DNA from: an uncultured Clostridia bacterium
Lineage (GTDB): Bacteria; Bacillota; Clostridia; Lachnospirales; Lachnospiraceae
Assembly: GCA_946186175.1 (NCBI GenBank)
Contig: CAMHMG010000213.1
Span: 1-5,162, forward strand
Direction of reading: 5' to 3'
Length of the DNA stretch: 5,162 nucleotides
Notes under the pieces: model-generated
The model's input: only the letters and a program-made list of their open reading frames with translations
Told to the model about the DNA's origin: nothing
Databases searched by the model: none
Part shown: piece after piece, positions 1 through 5,162 of the stretch
Numbering within the stretch: the first letter of the stretch is position 1
How the letters are laid out: each line of letters begins with the position of its first letter
Made by a program: the position numbers and the translations under genes

Positions 1-2
1 AT

Positions 3-245
3 ACAGATAATATAATCTTCAATATTGATAAAGAAAATTCTTCAACGAAAAATAATGATTCGAAACTAATAAATGAAGAAGCCAAAAAAATAATATTTAA
101 AAGAAAATGTTGCTCAACATCTCATTCTACTTCAAATAAAGAGAAAAATTTGGAAGAGAAATTATCAAATAAGGAATCAAAAAATAATAAAAGGAAAAAC
201 TATTCAAAAGCTGCTTTCTTATACTCTTACCAAACCCAACTTTAA
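3..245 (+). CDS. Partial Lys/Asn/Ser-rich hypothetical protein, C-terminal end
   Basis: An open frame enters from the left edge and runs 80 codons to TAA at 243-245; its start lies outside the window and there is no in-frame ATG inside. The visible tail is very hydrophilic, with 15 Lys, 12 Asn and 11 Ser in 80 residues, one Cys-Cys pair near residue 36, and a short less charged end (KAAFLYSYQTQL). No domain or membrane segment is recognisable and I cannot name a function. Two points favour real coding: eighty codons without a stop are unlikely by chance in DNA this AT-rich (about 24% GC), and the plus strand is purine-rich here whereas further right the minus strand is, as expected for genes facing opposite ways. 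It converges on the EAL gene with only 3 bp between stop codons. Composition differs from the neighbours, which may mean transfer. A minus-strand frame (127-249) overlaps it; probably only one is real. Confidence 0.42.
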   Translation, partial: TDNIIFNIDKENSSTKNNDSKLINEEAKKIIFKRKCCSTSHSTSNKEKNLEEKLSNKESKNNKRKNYSKAAFLYSYQTQL

Positions 246-249
246 ACAT
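127..249 (-). CDS. Candidate 40-residue small membrane protein, or broken gene start
   Basis: The ATG at 249-247 overlaps the TGA of the GGDEF/EAL gene in a TGATG arrangement and is preceded by a very strong Shine-Dalgarno (257-265), so translational coupling is plausible. The frame codes for 40 residues ending in TAG at 129-127. It starts MFKVGFGKSIRKQ, a basic stretch, followed by a hydrophobic run over roughly residues 14 to 39, rich in Phe, Leu, Ile and Tyr, that could form one membrane helix with the N terminus inside. I do not recognise the family. The hydrophobic character may simply reflect T-rich DNA. It could be a genuine small membrane protein, or the first codons of a longer gene whose remainder was lost by rearrangement. 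It lies antisense to the plus-strand frame at 3-245. The translation-start signals are direct observations; the function is unknown. Confidence 0.33.
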   Translation of the reverse strand: MFKVGFGKSIRKQLLNSFSFYYFLIPYLIISLPNFSLYLK

Positions 250-2210
250 CACGAAACACCTCCTTCACAGTTTTCTTTCTTTGAAGGTTTGTACTTTTCC
301 TTTAAGAATCCATCTTCAAGACATAGCATAAATTTATCTTTTGGAACAGGTCTTGAAAAATGATACCCCTGCAAATAATCCGCACCCATATCCGTTATTA
401 TCTGTACCATTTCCAAATCCTCAATTCCTTCAGCAACTACCTTAAGATGTATAGCCTTTAACATTGAAATGGTATGCTCAAGTATTCTTCTTGATGTAAC
501 ATTTTTCATTGCAGCCCATACGATATATTTGTCAATTTTTACGATTGAAAACGGGAGATCTACAATATAATTTATGTTAGAAAAACCCGAACCGTAATCA
601 TCAAGAGAAAATGTAATATCTGAAAGTGCAAGCCTTGCCATATTGCGCTTTAACTTCTCCTCTGAATCAGCTGCGGCACTCTCTGTTATTTCAAGATTGA
701 TCATCTTAGGCGGAACATTATATTTCTTAAGGATATTAAAAATATCCTGACTTATTGTATCCTGCATACACTGCACAATAGAAAGATTAACTTCAACAAA
801 CTCAATTCCCTTTTCACTAAGATTATTGCGTGATATAAATCTGCAGACCTCCTTTAATACGATAAGACCAATCTGCAGTATTGTACCATTCTTCTCTGCT
901 ATCAATATAAATTCTTCCGGTGATATATATCCATATCCTGCCACATTAAGTCTGGCTAATGCCTCCATGGAATGAATCTTTTTCGTGTGGGTATCAACAA
1001 TAGGCTGATAATGAACTTCCATCTTTTCCGATTCAACAACAGATACAAGTGCCTGCTCAATTGCAAGAGTTCTTTGAAAACCACCGGTAACATTCTCATC
1101 TACTTCCAAAAACTTTCCTCTACCCATGTTTTTCACTTTGGATATAGCCTGTTCAATTGTCTGAACCAACATATATTCCGGGATATGCATCGTGTGAAGC
1201 AGACAAATACATGCCGTAAGTTCGATAGTATATCCTTCTTTTAAGTGCATCCTTCTTTGTACAATTCTTCTTATACGTTCATGTTCTTTCGTTCCTTCAT
1301 TATTCTCTTCCAAAACAATAGCAAATATATCTCCACCAAATCTGAATACATGATTGGTACCATATTCTTCAATAAGACCGTCAACCATCACCTGCAAAAT
1401 CTCATTACCGCCATCAACACCATACATTTCATTGATCAATTTGAAATTATCGAGATCCACAACAAAAATCTGTTCATACACTTTCTTCTGCATACTGATA
1501 TTAATATGCTGAAGTAATGCTTCCCTGTTAAGTGCAGTTGTAATGGTATCTTCGTATATTTTATGATTCTCATCGGTGAAATACATAATAAATATAGCTA
1601 ATGCCGTACCTACACCGGCTAACATATACTTAGGGATAAAAAACTGGATGATCGTAGGTAACACGGCACATAATAAAATAAGCAATATCAGTAGACATTG
1701 TCTACGTTTCAAGATAGTCCTGTTATGTATCATATAGATAAAAGAAACTATCATATAAAATGTTACATTGATATATAGATAAGTATGGTACTTACCATGA
1801 TGATAACCGGAATTATCGAAGTAAAAAATGAATTGTGTCCAATATGTTGTCACAACTAACAACACACCTACAATTACGGGAATATATGTTGTACGATCAA
1901 TATGCGCTAGTTTCTCATCTATTCGTTGTACCTTGTATGATAGATATATCATAAAAAGAACCGGAATAATACACTGCAGAGATAAAAACAGAATATTGAG
2001 TATATAATTAAGCCATAGAGGAACATATTGATAATTAGAAATAGTAATACTTGCAATAATATCAAGAGATGTATTCAAAAAACAGACAACATAAATAATC
2101 CTGAATAATCTGTTCTGAAGTTCAGGTATACCTTTTCTATTAAAGACAATAACCATGAAAAAGATCATGAATATGATCGTACATATCTCAAAATCTACAT
2201 TATATATCAT
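249..2210 (-). CDS. Membrane c-di-GMP phosphodiesterase (7TM, degenerate GGDEF, intact EAL)
   Basis: This 653-residue protein has about seven membrane helices (roughly residues 7-23, 36-57, 67-91, 107-131, 144-162, 170-192 and 196-211), then a cytoplasmic GGDEF domain (about 220-370) and an EAL domain (about 380-635). The EAL domain has every expected active-site residue: EALAR at 416-420, Asn475, Glu507, Asp537-Asp538 in DDYGSG, Lys558, Glu594 in AEGIE, and Gln614. It should therefore hydrolyse cyclic di-GMP to pGpG. The GGDEF domain keeps DLDNF (252-256) but reads GGDIF (292-296), has Asn269 where Asp is usual in the YGHxxGD segment, and lacks the RxxD inhibitory site. It is probably catalytically dead and may bind GTP as a regulator. 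The sensory input is unknown. An ATG at 2270 would add 20 residues and an eighth hydrophobic stretch, but it lacks a ribosome binding site. The ATG at 2210 has GGGGCGGA 6 nt upstream and gives seven helices, so I chose it. The gene lies 91 bp after coaBC on the same strand. Confidence 0.93.
   Translation of the reverse strand: MIYNVDFEICTIIFMIFFMVIVFNRKGIPELQNRLFRIIYVVCFLNTSLDIIASITISNYQYVPLWLNYILNILFLSLQCIIPVLFMIYLSYKVQRIDEKLAHIDRTTYIPVIVGVLLVVTTYWTQFIFYFDNSGYHHGKYHTYLYINVTFYMIVSFIYMIHNRTILKRRQCLLILLILLCAVLPTIIQFFIPKYMLAGVGTALAIFIMYFTDENHKIYEDTITTALNREALLQHINISMQKKVYEQIFVVDLDNFKLINEMYGVDGGNEILQVMVDGLIEEYGTNHVFRFGGDIFAIVLEENNEGTKEHERIRRIVQRRMHLKEGYTIELTACICLLHTMHIPEYMLVQTIEQAISKVKNMGRGKFLEVDENVTGGFQRTLAIEQALVSVVESEKMEVHYQPIVDTHTKKIHSMEALARLNVAGYGYISPEEFILIAEKNGTILQIGLIVLKEVCRFISRNNLSEKGIEFVEVNLSIVQCMQDTISQDIFNILKKYNVPPKMINLEITESAAADSEEKLKRNMARLALSDITFSLDDYGSGFSNINYIVDLPFSIVKIDKYIVWAAMKNVTSRRILEHTISMLKAIHLKVVAEGIEDLEMVQIITDMGADYLQGYHFSRPVPKDKFMLCLEDGFLKEKYKPSKKENCEGGVS
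257..265 (-). promoter_or_regulatory. Strong Shine-Dalgarno AAGGAGGTG at the end of the EAL gene
   Basis: Read on the minus strand this is AAGGAGGTG, nine consecutive bases complementary to the 16S rRNA tail, placed 7 nt before the ATG at 249-247. It sits inside the last codons of the GGDEF/EAL gene (Glu-Gly-Gly-Val-Ser). It is stronger than the site of the EAL gene itself, and it leads only into the 40-codon frame. It could be chance from a Glu-Gly-Gly codon run, but the match together with the TGATG overlap is striking. Confidence 0.5.
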
Positions 2211-2213
2211 AAA

Positions 2214-2285
2214 AAATCCGCCCCAAACAATGATAAAAATATCATAAATTAACTCTAATAATTTTATCATAATTCAGACGGATTT
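2214..2285 (-). promoter_or_regulatory. Leader stem that can bury the ribosome binding site of the EAL gene
   Basis: On the minus strand AAATCCGTCT (2285-2276) can pair with GGGCGGATTT (2223-2214), giving 10 bp of which two are G-U pairs. The downstream arm contains the GGGCGGA ribosome binding site, which ends 6 nt before the ATG at 2210-2208. The 52-nt loop is AT-rich and contains the alternative ATG at 2270 and a small hairpin (2230-2245). If it forms in the mRNA, the stem would limit translation initiation. This is inferred from complementarity only. No known riboswitch class is recognisable and the loop is too simple for an aptamer. Confidence 0.35.
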
Positions 2286-2301
2286 ACTATAAAAAAATGT
2301 T

Positions 2302-3495
2302 TCAATTATCAAATTCAATCATTTTATCAAGAATTTCTTTCGCAACCTCATCCTTACTCATTATAGGCATTTCTTCAACGCCCTCTTTAGTAATAAAGGT
2401 TACAACATTAGTATCAGTTCCAAAACCAGCACCGTTAACCTTTAAGTTATTAGCCACGATTATATCTGCATTCTTGGTTTCCAGTTTCTTTTTCGCATTT
2501 TCAAGAAGATCCTGTGTTTCCATAGCAAAGCCGCATATAATCTGGCCATCCTTCTTATGCTCTCCTAGATATTTCAGTATATCCGTAGTACGTTTGAGAG
2601 GTATCGACATATCATAATCGCTTTTCTTCATCTTCTCTACAGCTACATTAACCGGTGTATAATCCGCAACTGCTGCAGCTTTGATAATAAAATCTGCATC
2701 ATCAGCCTCAGACTTTACTGCCTCAAACATATTAGCAGCGCTGATAACAGGAACTATTTCGACAAACGGCGGCTTAGCAATCGCTGTCTCTCCTGTAACA
2801 AGCACTACATCAGCTCCTCTTTCCATTGCGCAGCGAGCTATGGCATATCCCATCTTACCTGTTGAATGATTGGAAATGAAACGTACCGGATCAATAGCTT
2901 CTCTTGTAGGTCCCGCTGTAACAACAACCTTCTTTCCAACCATGTCTTTTTCATAGTGAAGCTCTCTCATAATGTAGTTAAACAGTTCTTCTTCTGACGG
3001 AAGCTTGCCAGCTCCTGTATCTCCACAAGCAAGATATCCGGTGGCAGGTTTGATAATATTATAACCATATGACTCTAATTTCTTAATATTATCCTGCAAT
3101 ATAGGATTTTCAAACATGTTTGTATTCATTGCAAGTGCAATGTATTTCGGCGCCTTGCATGCCATGATCGTAGTTGTCAGCATATCATCAGCTATTCCTC
3201 CTGCGATCTTACCTATCACATTAGCCGAAGCCGGAGCAACCATGAAAATATCAGCACGTTTTGCAAGTGCCACATGTTCTACATTAAACTGAAAGTCACG
3301 ATCAAATGTATCGACAAGACATTTGTTGGATGTAAGCGTCTCGAAAGTAATAGGATTAATGAAATTGGTTGCGTTCTTTGTCATTATAACATTGACATCC
3401 GCATGCTGTTTGACAAGCATACTGACAAGGTTAGCTATCTTATATGCTGCTATAGATCCTGTTACTCCAAGAACGATGGTTTTGCCTTTTAACAT
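2302..3495 (-). CDS. coaBC: Bifunctional phosphopantothenoylcysteine decarboxylase / phosphopantothenate-cysteine ligase
   Basis: CoaBC (Dfp) joins cysteine to 4'-phosphopantothenate using CTP and decarboxylates the product to 4'-phosphopantetheine, in the cytoplasm. At 397 residues it is the normal fused length. The CoaC half (about 1-180) is an FMN flavoprotein with GVTGSIAAYK at 10-19, active-site His74 in NVEHVALA, PASANVIGKIAGGIADD at 88-104, Asn124 in LAMNTNMF (usually PAMNxxMW, so slightly altered) and Cys157 in GYLACGDTGAG. The CoaB half (about 186-397) has TAGPTREAIDPVRFISN at 193-209 followed by HSTGKMG, with Asn209 as the expected intermediate-binding Asn, AAAVADYTP at 273-281, the lysine cluster KMKK at 288-291, and GFAMET near 322. 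The start has GAGAGG about 9 nt upstream. It lies downstream of panD across the palindromic element, whose left end provides a TATAAT about 35 bp upstream of the ATG. Confidence 0.97.
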   Translation of the reverse strand: MLKGKTIVLGVTGSIAAYKIANLVSMLVKQHADVNVIMTKNATNFINPITFETLTSNKCLVDTFDRDFQFNVEHVALAKRADIFMVAPASANVIGKIAGGIADDMLTTTIMACKAPKYIALAMNTNMFENPILQDNIKKLESYGYNIIKPATGYLACGDTGAGKLPSEEELFNYIMRELHYEKDMVGKKVVVTAGPTREAIDPVRFISNHSTGKMGYAIARCAMERGADVVLVTGETAIAKPPFVEIVPVISAANMFEAVKSEADDADFIIKAAAVADYTPVNVAVEKMKKSDYDMSIPLKRTTDILKYLGEHKKDGQIICGFAMETQDLLENAKKKLETKNADIIVANNLKVNGAGFGTDTNVVTFITKEGVEEMPIMSKDEVAKEILDKMIEFDN

Positions 3496-3519
3496 ATATA
3501 TTTTCCTCTCAATTATCCA

Positions 3520-3713
3520 GATGTATGATATTATATAGTTTCTTCACAGACACGCTTTTGCTCTGTCTCCGTCGTAGTGGTACTAAACTCACACTTGGTG
3601 TTCGCTACCAAGTAGGTGCATGACACTAAAACTCACTGTGTTCGTTAAGTGTCATTGGAAGTACCAACGACTGCGCCAAGATCTGTTGCAAAATCTATAT
3701 AATATCATACGTC
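3520..3713. repeat. 194-bp palindromic (MITE-like) element between panD and coaBC
   Basis: The ends are inverted repeats: GTATGATATTATATAG at 3523-3538 is matched perfectly by its reverse complement at 3695-3710, and the pairing extends to 19 positions (3520-3538 with 3695-3713) with one T-G. Inside are TTTTGC/GCAAAA (3556-3561 with 3688-3693), a 12-bp stem with a 2-nt bulge (3571-3584 with 3660-3671), and two apical hairpins: ACTTGGTG/TACCAAGT (3593-3613, loop TTCGC) and ATGACACT/AGTGTCAT (3620-3655). A smaller alternative hairpin AGACA/TGTCT lies at 3548-3568. The interior (3541-3690) is about 47% GC, against roughly 20% in the neighbouring panC-panD spacer. A TA dinucleotide sits inside each inverted repeat (3524-3525 and 3708-3709), compatible with TA target duplication, but that cannot be separated from the repeat itself. 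No protein frame is convincing. It could be a non-autonomous mobile element, a structured RNA or a processing/termination signal. Confidence 0.75.
3530..3535 (-). promoter_or_regulatory. Candidate -10 box for coaBC in the element's left inverted repeat
   Basis: The minus strand reads TATAAT here. Transcription would begin near 3523 and leave a leader of roughly 28 nt containing the GAGAGG ribosome binding site at 3510-3505. No good -35 hexamer is visible 16-18 bp upstream and there is no TG extension, so this is only half a promoter. Because of the symmetry the right repeat carries the same TATAAT facing outward on the plus strand (3698-3703), antisense to panD. Confidence 0.3.
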
Positions 3714-3731
3714 ATATACATTATTAATACA

Positions 3732-4124
3732 TTATAAAATAGGGCTGAGTTCACCATGTTTCTCGTAACGAGAAAGTTTTGCGATATGGTTATCACCGTC
3801 AACAAATACCACATGTGGTTTATGCTCACGAGCTTCTTCAGGTGTCATCTGTGCATAGCACATGATTATTACATGGTCACCAACTGAAACCTGACGTGCT
3901 GCAGCACCATTTAAGCATATCATACCACTGTTCTCTTCTCCGGCAATAACATAGGTTTCGAAACGGTTTCCGTTCTCAACGTCAGCAATCTGAACATATT
4001 CATACTCAAGTATTCCGGCCGCCTCCATAAGAACAGGATCGATCGTTATACTTCCGACATAATTAAGCTCTGCCTGTACTACAACTGCACGATGAATTTT
4101 TCCTTTTAACATATTAACCAACAT
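3732..4124 (-). CDS. panD: Aspartate 1-decarboxylase precursor (pyruvoyl enzyme)
   Basis: PanD decarboxylates L-aspartate to beta-alanine, the substrate that PanC joins to pantoate. The 130-residue precursor has the normal family length. It shows the self-cleavage site Gly24-Ser25 in YVGSITID, where Ser25 becomes the pyruvoyl group, plus Lys9 and His11 in KGKIHR, Tyr22, Arg54 in NGNRFETY, Tyr58, and the LNGAAAR segment at 71-77. With the ATG at 4124 these residues have the same numbers as in the E. coli enzyme, which supports this start over the internal Met5. A strong GGAGG lies 8 nt upstream. It follows panC after 110 bp and precedes coaBC across the palindromic element. No simple stem-plus-T-run terminator follows; the element itself could stop or slow transcription. 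Confidence 0.97.
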   Translation of the reverse strand: MLVNMLKGKIHRAVVVQAELNYVGSITIDPVLMEAAGILEYEYVQIADVENGNRFETYVIAGEENSGMICLNGAAARQVSVGDHVIIMCYAQMTPEEAREHKPHVVFVDGDNHIAKLSRYEKHGELSPIL

Positions 4125-4161
4125 GTGTTTTTCCTCCGATAATTAATTCTAATAACATTTA

Positions 4162-4191
4162 ATTAAATCTACACAGTCTTTAATTTATCAA
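4162..4191 (-). promoter_or_regulatory. Possible sigma-A promoter for panD
   Basis: On the minus strand TTGATA (4191-4186) is followed after 18 bp by TTTAAT (4167-4162), five of six matches to the -35 consensus and five of six to the -10. A start near 4155 would give a leader of about 30 nt carrying the panD GGAGG site. The spacer is so AT-rich that chance matches are expected, so panD may equally be read through from panC. Apart from the AT palindrome ATTTAATTAAAT at 4157-4168, nothing else is visible in the 110-bp gap. Confidence 0.33.
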
Positions 4192-4234
4192 ATCCCTATT
4201 AATACATTAACTAAAACGATATCAAATATAATAA

Positions 4235-5077
4235 CTACATAATTATACGATTGTCAATAAGTCTTGTAGTTCCGATATATATTGCAATCGCAATAAGAAC
4301 AGAACCTTCGATCTTCTCGATCGGTTGAATTGTATCAAAACTTACTACCTCAACATAGTCAATCTTAGCAAGAGGACACGTATTTAACTTGTCAGTAATT
4401 ATCTTCTTAACTTTTGCAGCGTCTTTTTCTCCTGAGTTAATTGCTTTCATCGCATCCTCTAAAGACTGATTAAGAATTACAGCCTGTGCACGTTCTTCTT
4501 CAGAAAGATAAGTATTTCTTGAACTCTTAGCCAGCCCATCCTCCTCACGGATTATAGGGCAACCGATAATCTCAATATCAAAGTCTAAGTCAATAACCAT
4601 ACGTCTGATGATTGCAAGCTGTTGTGCATCCTTCTGTCCAAAATATGCTCTATCAGCTGGCATGATGTGGAAAAGCTTAGAAACAACTGTCTGTACTCCT
4701 CTAAAATGCACCGGACGGCTTGCTCCACAAAGCTTCTCGGGCAATGTATGCATGTCTACGAAGCCGCAGAAATTAGGTCCATACATCTCTTCTACTTCCG
4801 GATGGAATATAAGATCAACACCTGCTTCTTCACAGATCTTAGAATCTCTCTCAAGATCTCTCGGATAACTGTCAAGATCCTCATTAGGACCGAATTGCAT
4901 AGGATTAACAAATATACTCACGCATACCTTGTCATTTTCCTTTCTTGCTCTCTCTATGAGACTCTTATGACCCTCGTGAAGATAACCCATTGTTGGAACC
5001 AATCCTACTGAAAGTCCCTGTTTCTTCCATTCTTTAACCTGTGCTCTTGTCTCTTTGATACTTCCAGAAATTATCAT
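4235..5077 (-). CDS. panC: Pantothenate synthetase (pantoate-beta-alanine ligase)
   Basis: PanC uses ATP to activate pantoate as pantoyl adenylate and joins it to beta-alanine to give pantothenate, in the cytoplasm. The 280-residue product has the usual length. It shows the HIGH-type nucleotide motif in PTMGYLHEGH (28-37), FVNPMQFGPNEDLDSYPRD (56-74), the pantoate-site segment RPVHFRGVQTVVSKLF (121-136), FGQKDAQQ (146-153), and the KMSKS-like loop DGLAKSSRN (180-188), usually written DGLAMSSRN, so Met is replaced by Lys. The end EVVSFDTIQP...GTTRLIDNR is typical. I start at the ATG at 5077, which has AAAGGAAG about 9 nt upstream and places the N terminus as in relatives. The frame stays open to the right edge, with a GTG at 5146 adding 23 residues, but that extension is charged and not PanC-like. 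panB would be expected upstream. Confidence 0.97.
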   Translation of the reverse strand: MIISGSIKETRAQVKEWKKQGLSVGLVPTMGYLHEGHKSLIERARKENDKVCVSIFVNPMQFGPNEDLDSYPRDLERDSKICEEAGVDLIFHPEVEEMYGPNFCGFVDMHTLPEKLCGASRPVHFRGVQTVVSKLFHIMPADRAYFGQKDAQQLAIIRRMVIDLDFDIEIIGCPIIREEDGLAKSSRNTYLSEEERAQAVILNQSLEDAMKAINSGEKDAAKVKKIITDKLNTCPLAKIDYVEVVSFDTIQPIEKIEGSVLIAIAIYIGTTRLIDNRIIM

Positions 5078-5162
5078 AATTATATTCTTCCTTTCTTTTC
5101 CTTCCTCAAATTCGGGTTTGTCGAGCTGTTTGTATGACGGACGCACAGTTATGCTTGAATAT
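5078..5162 (-). other. Region upstream of panC; no gene assigned
   Basis: This 85-bp stretch holds the panC ribosome binding site AAAGGAAG and little else that can be read. On the minus strand one frame ends at TAA (5151-5149), another at TGA (5108-5106), and the panC frame is open through to the edge. Either stop could end an upstream gene such as panB, but too few residues are visible and none resemble a PanB terminus. No clear promoter or terminator is seen. Confidence 0.5.

Noticed and set aside
972..1517. Two consecutive plus-strand open frames of 90 codons each.
   Set aside because: They lie wholly antisense to the GGDEF/EAL coding region, whose motifs are unmistakable on the other strand; their translations show no family features.
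2230..2245. Hairpin ATGATA-AAAA-TATCAT upstream of the EAL gene start.
   Set aside because: Six A/T-only-dominated base pairs in very AT-rich DNA are weak and expected by chance; it was not treated as a terminator or operator.
2265..2305. TTGAAA and TATGAT hexamers that might form a promoter between coaBC and the EAL gene.
   Set aside because: The two hexamers are not spaced to work together and neither has a good partner at 16-18 bp.
2297..2869. Plus-strand open frames of 106 and 62 codons.
   Set aside because: Antisense shadows of the CoaB half of coaBC, with no independent support.
3323..3538. Plus-strand 71-codon hydrophobic frame ending in the left inverted repeat.
   Set aside because: It is antisense to the conserved CoaC N terminus; its hydrophobicity follows from the complementary codons. 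It is not a convincing element-borne gene.
4157..4168. Perfect 12-bp palindrome ATTTAATTAAAT in the panC-panD spacer.
   Set aside because: Made only of A and T in a spacer of about 20% GC, so likely chance; it also overlaps the tentative -10 box and cannot be assigned as an operator.
4608..5011. Plus-strand open frames of 86 and 129 codons.
   Set aside because: Both are antisense to conserved PanC motifs, lack ribosome binding sites that I can see, and give Cys/Ser-rich translations without sense.
1..5162. tRNA or rRNA genes, CRISPR arrays, transposase genes and known riboswitches.
   Set aside because: No tRNA or rRNA-like segments, no regularly spaced direct repeats, no transposase motifs and no recognisable aptamer were seen on either strand.

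Overview
The window looks like an AT-rich Clostridia chromosome, most likely Lachnospiraceae. This is inferred from base composition, Gram-positive-style Shine-Dalgarno sites and protein style, not from a search. All four recognisable genes lie on the minus strand and read from right to left: panC, panD, coaBC and a membrane-bound GGDEF/EAL protein.

Right half (5077 to 2302): PanC condenses pantoate with beta-alanine, PanD makes that beta-alanine from aspartate, and CoaBC carries out the second and third steps from pantothenate toward coenzyme A (after pantothenate kinase). Together they form a pantothenate/CoA supply cluster. panB would be expected beyond the right edge but cannot be identified in the last 85 bases. 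The panC-panD gap (110 bp) is about 20% GC and holds a possible promoter. The panD-coaBC gap (236 bp) is different: it holds a roughly 194-bp palindromic element of much higher GC, with near-perfect 19-bp terminal inverted repeats and internal stem-loops. This is the most unusual feature of the window. One of its ends carries a TATAAT box correctly placed to drive coaBC.

Left half (2301 to 249): a seven-helix membrane protein carries a degenerate GGDEF domain (GGDIF, no I-site) and a complete EAL domain, so it is predicted to degrade cyclic di-GMP rather than make it. Its leader can fold so that the ribosome binding site is buried.

Left end (1 to 249): about 24% GC and ambiguous. A Lys/Asn/Ser-rich reading frame runs in from the left edge on the plus strand and stops 3 bp from the end of the EAL gene. 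On the minus strand, an excellent Shine-Dalgarno and an ATG overlapping the EAL gene's stop codon open a 40-codon frame through the same DNA. The two readings compete. The segment may be a small membrane-protein gene, the tail of a foreign gene, or a rearrangement junction.
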